A model generated the notes under the pieces. The model ran no database searches. It saw only the letters and a program-made list of their open reading frames with translations, and was not told the origin of the DNA. Made by a program: the position numbers and the translations under genes. 37,949 nt of DNA from Deltaproteobacteria bacterium (GTDB taxonomy: Bacteria; Myxococcota_A; Polyangia; Polyangiales; Polyangiaceae), in NCBI GenBank assembly GCA_016875405.1, contig VGRJ01000038.1, positions 1 to 37,949 of the forward strand, given 5' to 3'. Below, piece by piece: positions 23,034 through 31,735 of this stretch (within the stretch, counting starts at the first letter, position 1; each line of letters starts with the position of its first letter).

Positions 23034-23050
23034 TTGCAACAGAGTTGCAA
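23034..23050. promoter_or_regulatory. Zur-like box 5, before cobW2
   Basis: TTGCAACAGAGTTGCAA is a perfect 7-3-7 palindrome, the most symmetric of the five sites. It lies 38 bp before the cobW2 ATG (23089). Together with the 12-bp distance to the CsoR-type operator, this puts two metal sensors on one 93-bp divergent promoter. Confidence 0.7.
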
Positions 23051-23088
23051 CGGGTGTAGGAGCCGACAATTCGTCTGCAAGGTCCGCC

Positions 23089-24429
23089 ATGAAAAAGATC
23101 CCCGTCACTGTGCTCACCGGCTTCCTCGGCTCTGGGAAGACCACCCTGCTCAACCGAATCCTCACCGAGAACCACGGCAAGCGCATCGCCGTCATCGAGA
23201 ACGAGTTCGGCGAGATCGGGATCGATCAGGCCCTCGTCATCAACGCCGACGAAGAGGTCTTCGAGATGAACAACGGCTGCATCTGCTGCACCGTTCGCGG
23301 AGACCTCATCCGCATTCTCGGTAACCTCATGAAGCGTCGCGACAAGTTCGATCACATCCTGGTCGAGACCACGGGGATGGCGGACCCCGGACCCGTCGCA
23401 CAGACCTTCTTCGTCGACGACGACCTTCGCGATCTCTTCTCGCTGGACGGCATCGTCACTCTTGTCGACGCCAAACACGTTCACCTGCACCTCGAGGACT
23501 CGAGCGAGTGCAAGGAGCAGATCGCCTTCGCCGACGTGCTCGTGCTCAACAAGACCGATCTCGTGAGCGAGCACGAGCTCGAACAACTCGAGCGACGGGT
23601 GACGAGCATGAACTCGATGGCGAAGGTGCTGCGTGCCCAGAACGCGAACGTGCCGATCCCTGCGGTCCTCGACGTCGGCGGGTTCGATCTCGGGCGTGCC
23701 GTCGCCACGAAGCCCACGTTCCTCGAGCCGGAGTATCCCTTCGAGTGGGCGGGAACCTTCGAGGTCGAGGAGAGCGTGTACGAGGTCGCACTCGAGGACG
23801 GTCCCGACCCGAGCATGGACTTGGTCGTGAAGTACCTGGAGAGCGACGAGCAAGCGGAGACGCGCGCTGCGGCCGAACGCGCCGTACGCACCTGGTCGGA
23901 GCCGGTGCTCACGGTCGCACCGGCGGGCCGGATCGAGATCGGGGCGAGCAGGCCCGTGAGGCTGCAGCTCGACGCTGCCGGCTCCAAGCGGTTCGAGCTT
24001 CGTGCGCCTCGTGGGGGGCGCATTGGCCTGTACACGCAGCACCTGCCGTCGGAGTTCGGGTTGCAGGTGCTCCGTGGGGGCATTGCGGTCCGACCGAGCG
24101 GCGAAAATGAGTTTGCCGCCGGACACACGCACGACGACCAGGTGACCTCGGTGGGCATCCACCTCGAAGGTGAGATCGACGGCGAACGCCTCAACAAGTG
24201 GGTGTCGCAGCTGCTGCGCGACAAGGGAACCGACATCTTCCGCATGAAGGGCATCCTGAACATCAAGGGCTCGCCCAGTCGGTTCGTCTTTCAGGGCGTT
24301 CATATGCTCTTCGACGGGCGCGAGGATCGGCCGTGGGGCGCGGAGCCGCGCGCCAGCGATCTCGTCTTCATCGGTCGGAAGCTCGATCGCGAGGCGCTGA
24401 CGGAAGGGTTCAAGCGATGCTTGGCGTAA
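23089..24429 (+). CDS. COG0523 CobW-type GTPase metallochaperone, long form (cobW2)
   Basis: This 446-residue G3E GTPase has GFLGSGKTT (11-19), IENEFGEIGID (37-46), CICC (64-67), ETTGMADPGP and NKTD (154-157). The stretch KHVHLHLED (His 130, 132, 134) is an extra potential metal site. Compared with cobW1 it has an insert of about 120 residues before the CobW_C domain, containing GHTHDDQV. The C-terminal domain ends with GILNIKGSPSRFVFQGVH. The ATG at 23089 has AAGG upstream; the upstream frame runs through box 5. The 3' end overlaps the WD40 gene by 13 bp. Long-form COG0523 proteins of this kind are found in zinc-starvation gene sets. Confidence 0.93.
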   Translation: MKKIPVTVLTGFLGSGKTTLLNRILTENHGKRIAVIENEFGEIGIDQALVINADEEVFEMNNGCICCTVRGDLIRILGNLMKRRDKFDHILVETTGMADPGPVAQTFFVDDDLRDLFSLDGIVTLVDAKHVHLHLEDSSECKEQIAFADVLVLNKTDLVSEHELEQLERRVTSMNSMAKVLRAQNANVPIPAVLDVGGFDLGRAVATKPTFLEPEYPFEWAGTFEVEESVYEVALEDGPDPSMDLVVKYLESDEQAETRAAAERAVRTWSEPVLTVAPAGRIEIGASRPVRLQLDAAGSKRFELRAPRGGRIGLYTQHLPSEFGLQVLRGGIAVRPSGENEFAAGHTHDDQVTSVGIHLEGEIDGERLNKWVSQLLRDKGTDIFRMKGILNIKGSPSRFVFQGVHMLFDGREDRPWGAEPRASDLVFIGRKLDREALTEGFKRCLA

Positions 24430-25457
24430 CGATCGGTGCGCCGCGCGGGAAGACGGAGCTGGTGCCGCGCTGGAAATGCGATGCGGGCGACTACGTGGCC
24501 GCCGCCGAGATCTCGAAGGACGGTCGTTTCTGCATCGTTGGCGTAGGTGATGGTCGCGTGCTCGGCATCGACCTTGCGACGGGTCGTGAGCTGTTTCGGC
24601 AGCTCGCGCACGAGGGCGGTGTTCTAGGGGTGAGTCTCTCGCCCGACGGGACCCAGTTCGCGACGTGCGGGCAGGAGCCGAACGCCAAGCTCTGGCGCGC
24701 TACGGGCGAGCTGGTCCGCGAGCTGCCGGGCGGCGGCGCGCAATGGGTCGAGCAAGTCGCCTGGGCTCCGGCAGGCGGGCGCATCGCCACCGGCGCCGGA
24801 CGAAAGGTCCGCGTCTGGAACGCCGAGGGCGAGCTGATCGTCGAGACCGAGCCGCTGTCGAGCACCGTGAGCAACCTCGCCTGGCGCGCCGACGGCACAG
24901 CGCTCGCTGCGACCTGCTACGGAGGGGTGCACATTTGGCCGTTCGTGCCCGGCGCCAAGACCCGACGCTTCGAGTGGAAGGGCTCGCTCATCTCCCTCGC
25001 GTGGAGCCCCGATGCCAAGGTCATCGCCTGCGGGAGCCAAGACAGCTCGGTCCACTTCTGGCGCCTCGCCTCGGGCCAGGACTCGCAGATGACCGGTTAC
25101 CCGTTCAAGCCCAAGGCGCTCGCGTGGGACAGCGAGTCGAAGCTCCTCGCCACCTCCGGCGATGCGACCGTCACGGTCTGGGACTTCCGTGGGAAAGGAC
25201 CGGAGGGAACAAGGCCACTGCAGCTCAAGTCGCACAAGGGCGTCTGCACGCGGCTCGCCTTCAGTCCAAAAAAGGGGGTCCTTGCCAGTGGCTCGCAGGA
25301 TACGTCGGTGCTGCTGTGGGAGCCTCGTCGTGGGACGCAGCCGATTCGCTACGCGTTCCTGGAAGATGAGGTGACCGCGCTGTGTTGGCACCCCGAGCAC
25401 CGTGGCCTGCTCGGCGGAGACGCGAGCGGCAACCTCTGCTTCTGGGAGGTGAGCTGA
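24417..25457 (+). CDS. WD40-repeat protein coupled to cobW2
   Basis: This 346-residue soluble protein has seven WD40-type blades, for example VSLSPDGTQFATCGQE, VAWAPAGGRIATGAG, LAWSPDAKVIACGSQD, FSPKKGVLASGSQD and LCWHPEHRGLLGGD, several ending in VW, LW or FW. There is no signal peptide, so it should be cytoplasmic. It begins inside the end of cobW2 (13-bp overlap) and ends at the first base of the next gene's ATG. WD40 proteins give docking surfaces; the tight coupling suggests that it binds CobW2 or brings a client to it. That is inference. Confidence 0.88.
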   Translation: MLGVTIGAPRGKTELVPRWKCDAGDYVAAAEISKDGRFCIVGVGDGRVLGIDLATGRELFRQLAHEGGVLGVSLSPDGTQFATCGQEPNAKLWRATGELVRELPGGGAQWVEQVAWAPAGGRIATGAGRKVRVWNAEGELIVETEPLSSTVSNLAWRADGTALAATCYGGVHIWPFVPGAKTRRFEWKGSLISLAWSPDAKVIACGSQDSSVHFWRLASGQDSQMTGYPFKPKALAWDSESKLLATSGDATVTVWDFRGKGPEGTRPLQLKSHKGVCTRLAFSPKKGVLASGSQDTSVLLWEPRRGTQPIRYAFLEDEVTALCWHPEHRGLLGGDASGNLCFWEVS

Positions 25458-25735
25458 TGTTCGGGCCGCGCAACGACGAGCGACGGTCCGCGGCAATCCG
25501 CGCCTTGAAGGCGGCGGCGCGCTCGCTCTTCGACGCCGGCGAAGACGACGCGGTCGTCGTCAACGAGCTGCAGTGCACCGAGCCAGGCTGTCCGCCCATC
25601 GAGACCGTGGTTGCCCTTCTGCGGGCAGGGAGCGCGCCGCGTCAGGTGAAGGTCCACAAACCCGCGGTGGAGGTGACTCAAGAGGACCTTCGCGTCGCGA
25701 TGCTGCACGGACACGCTCACGAGCTGAAGTCGTGA
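25457..25735 (+). CDS. Small conserved protein with CTEPGCPPIE motif
   Basis: This 92-residue protein has a central block NELQCTEPGCPPIETVV (about 38-54) with two Cys, and a C-terminal HGHAH. The CX4C plus His could form a metal site. The ATG shares one base with the WD40 stop (TGATG). I recall similar small proteins next to CobW-type genes, but no function is known. It ends the cobW2 operon; hairpins follow at 25921 and 25955. Confidence 0.75.
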   Translation: MFGPRNDERRSAAIRALKAAARSLFDAGEDDAVVVNELQCTEPGCPPIETVVALLRAGSAPRQVKVHKPAVEVTQEDLRVAMLHGHAHELKS

Positions 25736-25920
25736 CGGCGCTCGGCCCCGCATCCGTCGCGGGACGGAGCGAACTCAAGAGAGCGTCCCGGCTCGCGTCG
25801 CGCAACCACGTGGATTCGCCGCCGTTCGCATTTCCGGGACCGTGCGAGCAGAGCGAGTCCGTCCCGCTGAGAGCCCTGCGAACCGGACGGTGAACAACTC
25901 CGAAACCGGCGCCAATCTTT

Positions 25921-25943
25921 CCCGTCGCAGCAATGCCGACGGG
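25921..25943 (+). terminator. Candidate terminator hairpin after cobW2 operon
   Basis: CCCGTCG and CGACGGG pair with a 9-base loop, followed by TTCGTTT. It is a moderately T-rich tail for a GC-rich genome. Confidence 0.45.
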
Positions 25944-25954
25944 TTCGTTTCACA

Positions 25955-25986
25955 GAAGCCCTCGAGGAGAAATCCTCGGGGGCTTC
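25955..25986. terminator. Strong 14-bp hairpin with GAAA loop
   Basis: GAAGCCCTCGAGGA pairs with TCCTCGGGGGCTTC (one G-T wobble) around a GAAA tetraloop. On the plus strand the tail is GTCGTTTCT. The stability suggests transcription termination for the rightward operon, perhaps with the preceding hairpin. Confidence 0.55.
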
Positions 25987-26092
25987 GTCGTTTCTGGCAT
26001 TGTTTCCGAGGGTTTGCGGCGCGTATGGCGTTGGATCTCCCCGCGCGGCGGCGAAGGCGCGGGCGAGGGTCCAGGTGACGACGATGCCCTCT

Positions 26093-26396
26093 TCATGCGG
26101 AACGCTGCGGTGCGGGAGCGCGGCGAGGAAGTAGGCGAGGGTGGTGATGGCCTTGACGCACGGGAACGAGGAAGTCGCACTTCTCGCTGCACCCGGTGAC
26201 CACTGTCCGGCGCGCGGAGCGCGAGGCGGCGACGAAGGCTGCCATGTCCATCAGCGCGAGCGCTTGACCGCCGAACAGCGTCCCGTAGGGGTTGGTCCGC
26301 TCCGGGAAGACCACCTCGATGAGACGGCGCTCCGCGATGCAGCCCGCGTGAAGCTTCTCGCGGAAGGTGTGGTCGCGGTCGCGGTTCAGACCGTTC
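26093..26396 (-). pseudogene. Acyl-CoA thioesterase (hotdog) fragment
   Basis: The reverse strand reads REKLHAGCIAERRLIEVV, then FPERTNPYGTLFGGQALALM and DMAAFVAASRSARRTVV, then EKCDFLVPVRQG. This is the N-terminal half of a single-hotdog acyl-CoA thioesterase (conserved N-x-x-GTLFGG-x-A-L-x-x-MD). After VRQG the similarity stops; the frame continues with an unrelated Arg/Pro-rich tail to 26093. No start codon is present in front of the first conserved residues. Both ends are therefore broken. Confidence 0.6.
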
Positions 26397-26425
26397 TCCG
26401 CGGCTCGACGAGGGCATGGCCGCCT

Positions 26426-27730
26426 TCAGAAGGCTGCATCGAGTAGTACCTCCCCCGTGACACCGACCTGGTAGGCCGACACGCGGCGCTCGAAGAAATT
26501 GGTGACCTCTTGAACGTCTTGCAGGTCCATGAATGCGAAGGGGTTCTTCGCGTGGTAGCGCTTGCCGAGGCCCAGCGTACCGAGGCGCTGGTCGGCGCAA
26601 AACTCAAGATACTGACGCACGTTCTCGACCGACAAACCGGCAACGCCGCCCGCGAGTAGATCCGCGGCGAACTGGGTCTCGCAGTCGATCGCCTCGTCGA
26701 GCATTGCGGCGACATCGCGCTCCATCTCGGCGTCGAACAGCTCGGGCTCCTCGCGTCGCACGGTGTTCACCACCGCGAAGGCGAACGCCATGTGCGCGCT
26801 CTCATCGCGGAACACCCAGTTGGTGCCTGCCGCGAGGCCGTGAAGGAGACCCTTCGAGCGCAGGAAGTACACGTAGACGAACGCTCCGAAGAAGAAGAGC
26901 CCCTCGATGCACGCGGCGAAGCAGATGAGGTTCAAGAGGAACTTCCGCCGCTCCTCACGTGTCTCGAGACGGTCGATGACACTCGTCTGATCGAGCCAGC
27001 GCATGCAGAACGTGGCCTTCTTCCGAATCGACGGGATGTTCTCGATGGCGGCGAACGCGGCGGCGCGCTCGGCCGGGTCGGGCACGTAGGTGTCGAGCAG
27101 CGTCAGGTAGAACTGAACGTGGAGCGCCTCCTCGTAGAGCTGCCGCGACAGGTACATGCGCGCCTCGGGCGCGTTGATGTGCTTGTAGAGGTTCAGGACC
27201 AGGTTGTTGGCGACGATGGAGTCGCCCGTTGCGAAGAACGCGACGAGCCGCTGCACGAGGTGGCGCTCGGCGTCGGTCATCTTCTTCTTGAGATCACCGA
27301 CGTCGGTCGCGAAGTCGACCTCCTCGACGCTCCACGTGTTCTTGATGGCCGCCCGGTACATCTCGAAGAAGGTCGGGTACGCCATTGGGCGCAGCGTCAG
27401 GCACAAGCCCGGGTCCAGGATGCGCGCAGGGCGCGAGACCATGCTGCTCCCTTCGGCCGTCACTGCGGCTGTCGTGCGCTCGGGGGGGGGCTTCGCAACG
27501 ATTGGCGCGGCGATCTCGGCGGCAGGCACCGCGACGATTGGGGCGGGCGCGGGCGAGGCGATTGGCGCCGTGGCCACCTTTGGCGCGACCTCGCGAGGCT
27601 GCTCGAACACCGGCAGGGCCTTTGCTTCGAGCATGGGCGTCGGTGCGGGCGGCGGCACCACCACGGGCGCCGTCGCCCGCGCGTCGAAGAAGCTGCCGAA
27701 CGGGTCGTCGGGGAAGGTCTCGAGGCTCAC
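26426..27730 (-). CDS. nrdB: Class I ribonucleotide reductase small subunit (R2)
   Basis: This 434-residue R2 protein carries the di-iron ligands D170 (FATGDSIV), E201 and H204 (EEALHVQFY), E276 (CIEGLFF), and E310 and H313 (RDESAHM), plus Tyr208, four residues after H204, as the expected radical tyrosine. Residues 1-100 are an unusual Pro/Ala-rich extension absent from standard R2 proteins. The core (GLCLTLRPMAYPTFFEMYRAA) resembles actinobacterial class Ia-type R2 that is under B12 riboswitch control. The GTG start overlaps the nrdA stop (GTGA). It needs oxygen to form the cofactor, and supplies the radical for NrdA. Confidence 0.95.
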   Translation of the reverse strand: MSLETFPDDPFGSFFDARATAPVVVPPPAPTPMLEAKALPVFEQPREVAPKVATAPIASPAPAPIVAVPAAEIAAPIVAKPPPERTTAAVTAEGSSMVSRPARILDPGLCLTLRPMAYPTFFEMYRAAIKNTWSVEEVDFATDVGDLKKKMTDAERHLVQRLVAFFATGDSIVANNLVLNLYKHINAPEARMYLSRQLYEEALHVQFYLTLLDTYVPDPAERAAAFAAIENIPSIRKKATFCMRWLDQTSVIDRLETREERRKFLLNLICFAACIEGLFFFGAFVYVYFLRSKGLLHGLAAGTNWVFRDESAHMAFAFAVVNTVRREEPELFDAEMERDVAAMLDEAIDCETQFAADLLAGGVAGLSVENVRQYLEFCADQRLGTLGLGKRYHAKNPFAFMDLQDVQEVTNFFERRVSAYQVGVTGEVLLDAAF

Positions 27731-30249
27731 TGGCAGGCCTCACAGCTCTCGGGATTTTCGAGCGAGCACGCGATTGCGGCTTCGTCCTTCGTACGCACCT
27801 CGTCCTTCGTGGGCGCTGCCGCCTTTGGCGGCGCCGGCGTCCAGCCGGCCTGCTTCGTGGTCACCTCAGCGCCGGGCGTCGGTCGTGTCGGCGTCTCCAC
27901 CGTCGCCTTCGCGATGCGCGTCGCCGGGCGCGAGCGCAGGTAATACGTGGTCTTCAAGCCCTTCTTCCACGCGTAGAAGTACATGCTCGAGAGCTGCCCG
28001 ATGTTGGGGCTCTCGACGAAGAGATTGAGCGACTGGCTCTGGTCGATGAACGCACCACGGGCGGCGGCCATGTCGATGAGCGAGCGCATCGGCAGCTCCC
28101 AGGCAGTCCGGTAGATGAGGCGCAGCTCCTCCGGCAGCTCGGTGAGCGACTGCACGGAGCCCTCGGCGAGCTTGAGGCGAGTCCGCGTGTCGTCGTTCCA
28201 AAGCCCTTGCGCCTTCAGCTCGGTGACGAGGTAGCGGTTCACCTGGATGAAATCGCCCGAGAGCGTCTCTCGCTTGAACAGGTTGGAGACCTGCGGCTCA
28301 ATGCACTCGTAGGCGCCCGCGATGGACGCGATGGTGGCCGTCGGCGCGATGGCGACGATGAGCGAGTTGCGTAGCCCCGATGTCTGGATCTGCGCGCGGA
28401 GCCTTGACCAACGCTCGGCGTCGGTCGGCGTCACGCCCCAGGCATCGAACTGCAGCTCGCCCCGCGCAGCGCGCGTCTCGGCAAACGCGGCGTGCGCTCC
28501 CTTCTCGAGAGCGAGCTCGTTCGAGGTCACGAGCGCATGGAAGTAGACCTCCTCGGAGATGCGCCTGGACACCTCGCGCGCCACTTCGGAGTCGAACGGG
28601 ATGCGCATCTGGAAGAACACGTCCTGCAGGCCCATGAGCCCGAGGCCCACCGGACGCCAGCGCATGTTCGACGCTTTCGTCTGCGGGATGGGGTAGAAGT
28701 TCAGGTCGATCACGCGATCGAGCTGGCGCACCGCCGTGCGCACCGAAGCCGCGAGCTTCTCGAAGTCGAAGGCCATGTGCCCGCGCTCGTGCTTCGTGTG
28801 TCGGGCGAGATTGATCGAGCCGAGGTTGCAGACCGCTACCTCATCCTCATTCGTTACCTCGATGATCTCGGTGCAGAGGTTCGAGAGGTGGACCGTTCGC
28901 CCCTCGAGCGCGGTCTGGTTGCACGCGAGGTTCGATTTGTCCTTGAACGTCATCCAGCCGTTTCCGGTCTGGGCGAGCGTTCGCATCATGCGCGCGTAGA
29001 GGTCACGAGCTTTGACCGTCTTCATCGCGAGCCCGGCCTCCTCGGCCTCGACGTACGCCTTCTCGAAGGCCTCGCCATAGAGGTTCGGCAGGTGCGGGAC
29101 GACCTTCGGATCGAAGAGGCTCCAGTCGGCGTTGGTCTCCACCCGACGCATGAAGAGATCGCTGACCCAGTTGGCGAGGTTCAGGTTGTGCGTGCGGGCT
29201 TGCTCGTCGCCAGTGTTGTCACGCAGCTCGAGGAACTCCTCGATGTCGGCGTGCCACGACTCGAGGTAGACGCAACAAGCGCCCTTGCGCTTGCCGCCCT
29301 GGTTCACCGCCGCGACGCTGGCGTCGAGCGTCTTGAGCCAAGGCACGATGCCGTTCGAATGGCCGTTGGTGCTCTCGATGAGCGAACCGCGCGAACGCAC
29401 GCGGTGGTAGGCGAGCCCGATGCCGCCTGAGAATTTCGAAAGCTTCGCGACGTCGGAGTAGCAGCTGTAGATGTCCTCGAGGTGGTCCCGCGGCGAATCG
29501 AGCAGGAAGCACGACGAGAGCTGCTCGTGACGCGTGCCCGAGTTGAAGAGCGTCGGCGAGCTGGGGAGGTACTCGAGCCGCGAGAAGAGGCCGTACAGCT
29601 CCAGAGCGTCGCCGACGTTCTCGGCTAGCGCGCATGCGACGCGGAGGAAGAACTGCTGCGGCGTCTCGATGACGAGGCGGGTCTTGGGGTGCTTGAGGAG
29701 GTAGCGGTCGTAAACCGTGCGGAGCCCGAAGTACTCGAACTCGTGATCACGCTCGGCGAGGACGGCATCATTGAGCTTGCGCGCGTTCGTGGTCACGAAC
29801 GACATCAGGCGGTCGTTCACGAGCCCGAGCCGATGCGCGTTCGCGACCGACAGCGAGAACGCATGGATGTCCTGATTTCGGACCTCTTTGTCGATGTACG
29901 TGGCGAGCAGGCGCGCGGCGAGCTTCGCGTATTGCGGCTCCTCGGCGATGAGCCCGGCGGCCGTCTGAATGGAGAGCCGGTCGAGCTCCTGCGTCGTCGC
30001 GCCGTCGTAGAGGCCGCTGATTGTTTTGGTGGCGACCCTCAAGGCGTCGACGTCCGAGAGATCGACGCAACAGCGGTTCACTGCGCGGACGATCTTGTTC
30101 ACGTCGACCAGCTCGGTGGAGCCGTTGCGCTTCCTGACCCGCATCGTGGATTGCGGATGAGTTTCGTCGTGCGCCGCGGTGGTCGTCGGTCGGGCGGGAC
30201 GCAAAGGCGCTGCGCCGTTGGCCTTCGTGGTGGTCGTCTCGTTCAGCAT
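27727..30249 (-). CDS. nrdA: Class I ribonucleotide reductase large subunit (R1)
   Basis: This 840-residue R1 protein reduces ribonucleoside diphosphates. An ATP-cone (about 36-125, MRVRKRNGSTELVDVNKIV) indicates allosteric activity control. Active-site motifs include SSCFLLDS, SNLCTEIIE (radical Cys region), CNLGSINLARH and PTATIASIAGAYECIEP. The C-terminus ends ESCEACQ, the swinging Cys pair reduced by thioredoxin. ATG 30249 is preceded by GGAGG at ideal spacing; earlier in-frame starts lack a site. A leader of about 430 nt with a cobalamin riboswitch and a terminator-like hairpin precedes it, so expression should fall when B12 is plentiful. Confidence 0.96.
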   Translation of the reverse strand: MLNETTTTKANGAAPLRPARPTTTAAHDETHPQSTMRVRKRNGSTELVDVNKIVRAVNRCCVDLSDVDALRVATKTISGLYDGATTQELDRLSIQTAAGLIAEEPQYAKLAARLLATYIDKEVRNQDIHAFSLSVANAHRLGLVNDRLMSFVTTNARKLNDAVLAERDHEFEYFGLRTVYDRYLLKHPKTRLVIETPQQFFLRVACALAENVGDALELYGLFSRLEYLPSSPTLFNSGTRHEQLSSCFLLDSPRDHLEDIYSCYSDVAKLSKFSGGIGLAYHRVRSRGSLIESTNGHSNGIVPWLKTLDASVAAVNQGGKRKGACCVYLESWHADIEEFLELRDNTGDEQARTHNLNLANWVSDLFMRRVETNADWSLFDPKVVPHLPNLYGEAFEKAYVEAEEAGLAMKTVKARDLYARMMRTLAQTGNGWMTFKDKSNLACNQTALEGRTVHLSNLCTEIIEVTNEDEVAVCNLGSINLARHTKHERGHMAFDFEKLAASVRTAVRQLDRVIDLNFYPIPQTKASNMRWRPVGLGLMGLQDVFFQMRIPFDSEVAREVSRRISEEVYFHALVTSNELALEKGAHAAFAETRAARGELQFDAWGVTPTDAERWSRLRAQIQTSGLRNSLIVAIAPTATIASIAGAYECIEPQVSNLFKRETLSGDFIQVNRYLVTELKAQGLWNDDTRTRLKLAEGSVQSLTELPEELRLIYRTAWELPMRSLIDMAAARGAFIDQSQSLNLFVESPNIGQLSSMYFYAWKKGLKTTYYLRSRPATRIAKATVETPTRPTPGAEVTTKQAGWTPAPPKAAAPTKDEVRTKDEAAIACSLENPESCEACQ

Positions 30250-30413
30250 CAGGTCCTCCATCTCGTTCGAGCGGTCCAGACCGCTCGGGGCCAAACCCGG
30301 GAGAGAGAGGAGTCGGCCGTTGCCGAGGATGGAGCCTCAGTGCGGACCGACCTTCGCCCCCTCGGGCCACTGGAGAACCGCGCAGGGAACGGGACGGAAC
30401 CGGGACAGGCGCG

Positions 30414-30443
30414 AAAAGGCGGTACCTGCTCGGACCTACCGCC
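30414..30443 (-). terminator. Terminator-like hairpin in the nrdA leader
   Basis: On the reverse strand GGCGGTA (30443-30437) pairs with TACCGCC (30424-30418), followed by TTTT. It lies about 45 nt downstream of the riboswitch and 165 nt before nrdA, where a riboswitch-controlled intrinsic terminator is expected. Confidence 0.6.
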
Positions 30444-30489
30444 CTCCCACGAGGCTTCCAGGTCGAACTGGTCCGCGTGTCTCTCCGGA

Positions 30490-30682
30490 ACCAGATGCAG
30501 GCAGGTCTTCGGACTCGTGAGCGCTTCGGCCTTCGCCGGATCCCTACCACCCACCGCTTCCCAGTCCCGAAAGACCAGTGCGACCTGTGGGTTTCGCTCT
30601 CACATACCGCTGCGGGGCAGCCCCGGATTTTCACCGGGTTCCCTTTTAATCCGCTGAGCTTTTGCTCAGAGGCACCAGCATA
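30490..30682 (-). ncRNA. Cobalamin (adenosylcobalamin) riboswitch controlling nrdAB
   Basis: Read leftwards the sequence has the cobalamin riboswitch landmarks in order: GGTGCC near the 5' end, AAAAGGGAACCCGGTG with AAAATCCGGGGCTGCCCCG and CAGCGGTA (30605-30648), the B12-box-like CGCACTGG (about 30575-30582), GGGAAGCGGTGGGTGGTAGGG, and the 3' GAGTCCGAAGACCTGCCTGC (about 30495-30514). Binding of adenosylcobalamin normally switches expression off. Its target here is the oxygen-dependent class I reductase, the same logic as known for Streptomyces nrdAB. Confidence 0.92.
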
Positions 30683-30688
30683 AAGGGT

Positions 30689-30718
30689 AACGTAGTGTGG
30701 TGTAGGGCTCCCTGTCAA
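30689..30718 (-). promoter_or_regulatory. Sigma-70-type promoter of the riboswitch-nrdAB operon
   Basis: On the reverse strand a perfect TTGACA (30718-30713) is followed after 18 bp by TACGTT (30694-30689), a 3-of-6 match to TATAAT. The start of transcription would fall near 30682, at the 5' edge of the riboswitch. The -35 is striking, the -10 weaker. Confidence 0.6.
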
Positions 30719-30743
30719 CCCATATCTTGGGGTTTTGGCGAGG

Positions 30744-31519
<776 letters not shown>

Positions 31520-31735
31520 AGAGAGGCGGCGCACGAAGAAGACGGTGCGAGAGCCCCGAGCCTCGAGGGCCGCATCGTAGCGCCTCAGCCATGAGGAGAC
31601 GCGCGGCGCGAGCCAGTTGCGGGCGACGAAGCGAGCGAACGTGAAGCCGACGACGCTCGCCGCCATCGTGCTGGCCATCGAGAGCGCGAAGGCGACGGGC
31701 CACGGCCAGATGAGCGAGGCGGCCTCTCGGCTCAC
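31520..31735 (-). pseudogene. 5' part of a VTT/DedA-like membrane protein gene, truncated
   Basis: The GTG start at 31735 overlaps the acyltransferase stop (GTGA). The product begins MSREAASLIWPWPVAFALSM and continues through a Gly-rich helix (ASVVGFTFARFVARNWL) and EARGSRTVFFVRRLS, as in VTT (SNARE-associated, DedA/TVP38) proteins. At about 31520 the homology stops and terminase sequence begins. The C-terminal helices are lost. It was probably co-transcribed with the acyltransferase. Confidence 0.5.

Larger units (their letters stand above)
25736..26092. other. Gap after cobW2 operon
   Basis: No gene is recognised. The stretch holds two hairpins (25921-25943 and 25955-25986). On the reverse strand a coding-like frame (AITTLAYFLAALPHRSVPHE, then TWTLARAFAAARGD) crosses about 26030-26155, just beyond the thioesterase remnant; it may be part of another broken gene. 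Confidence 0.4.
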
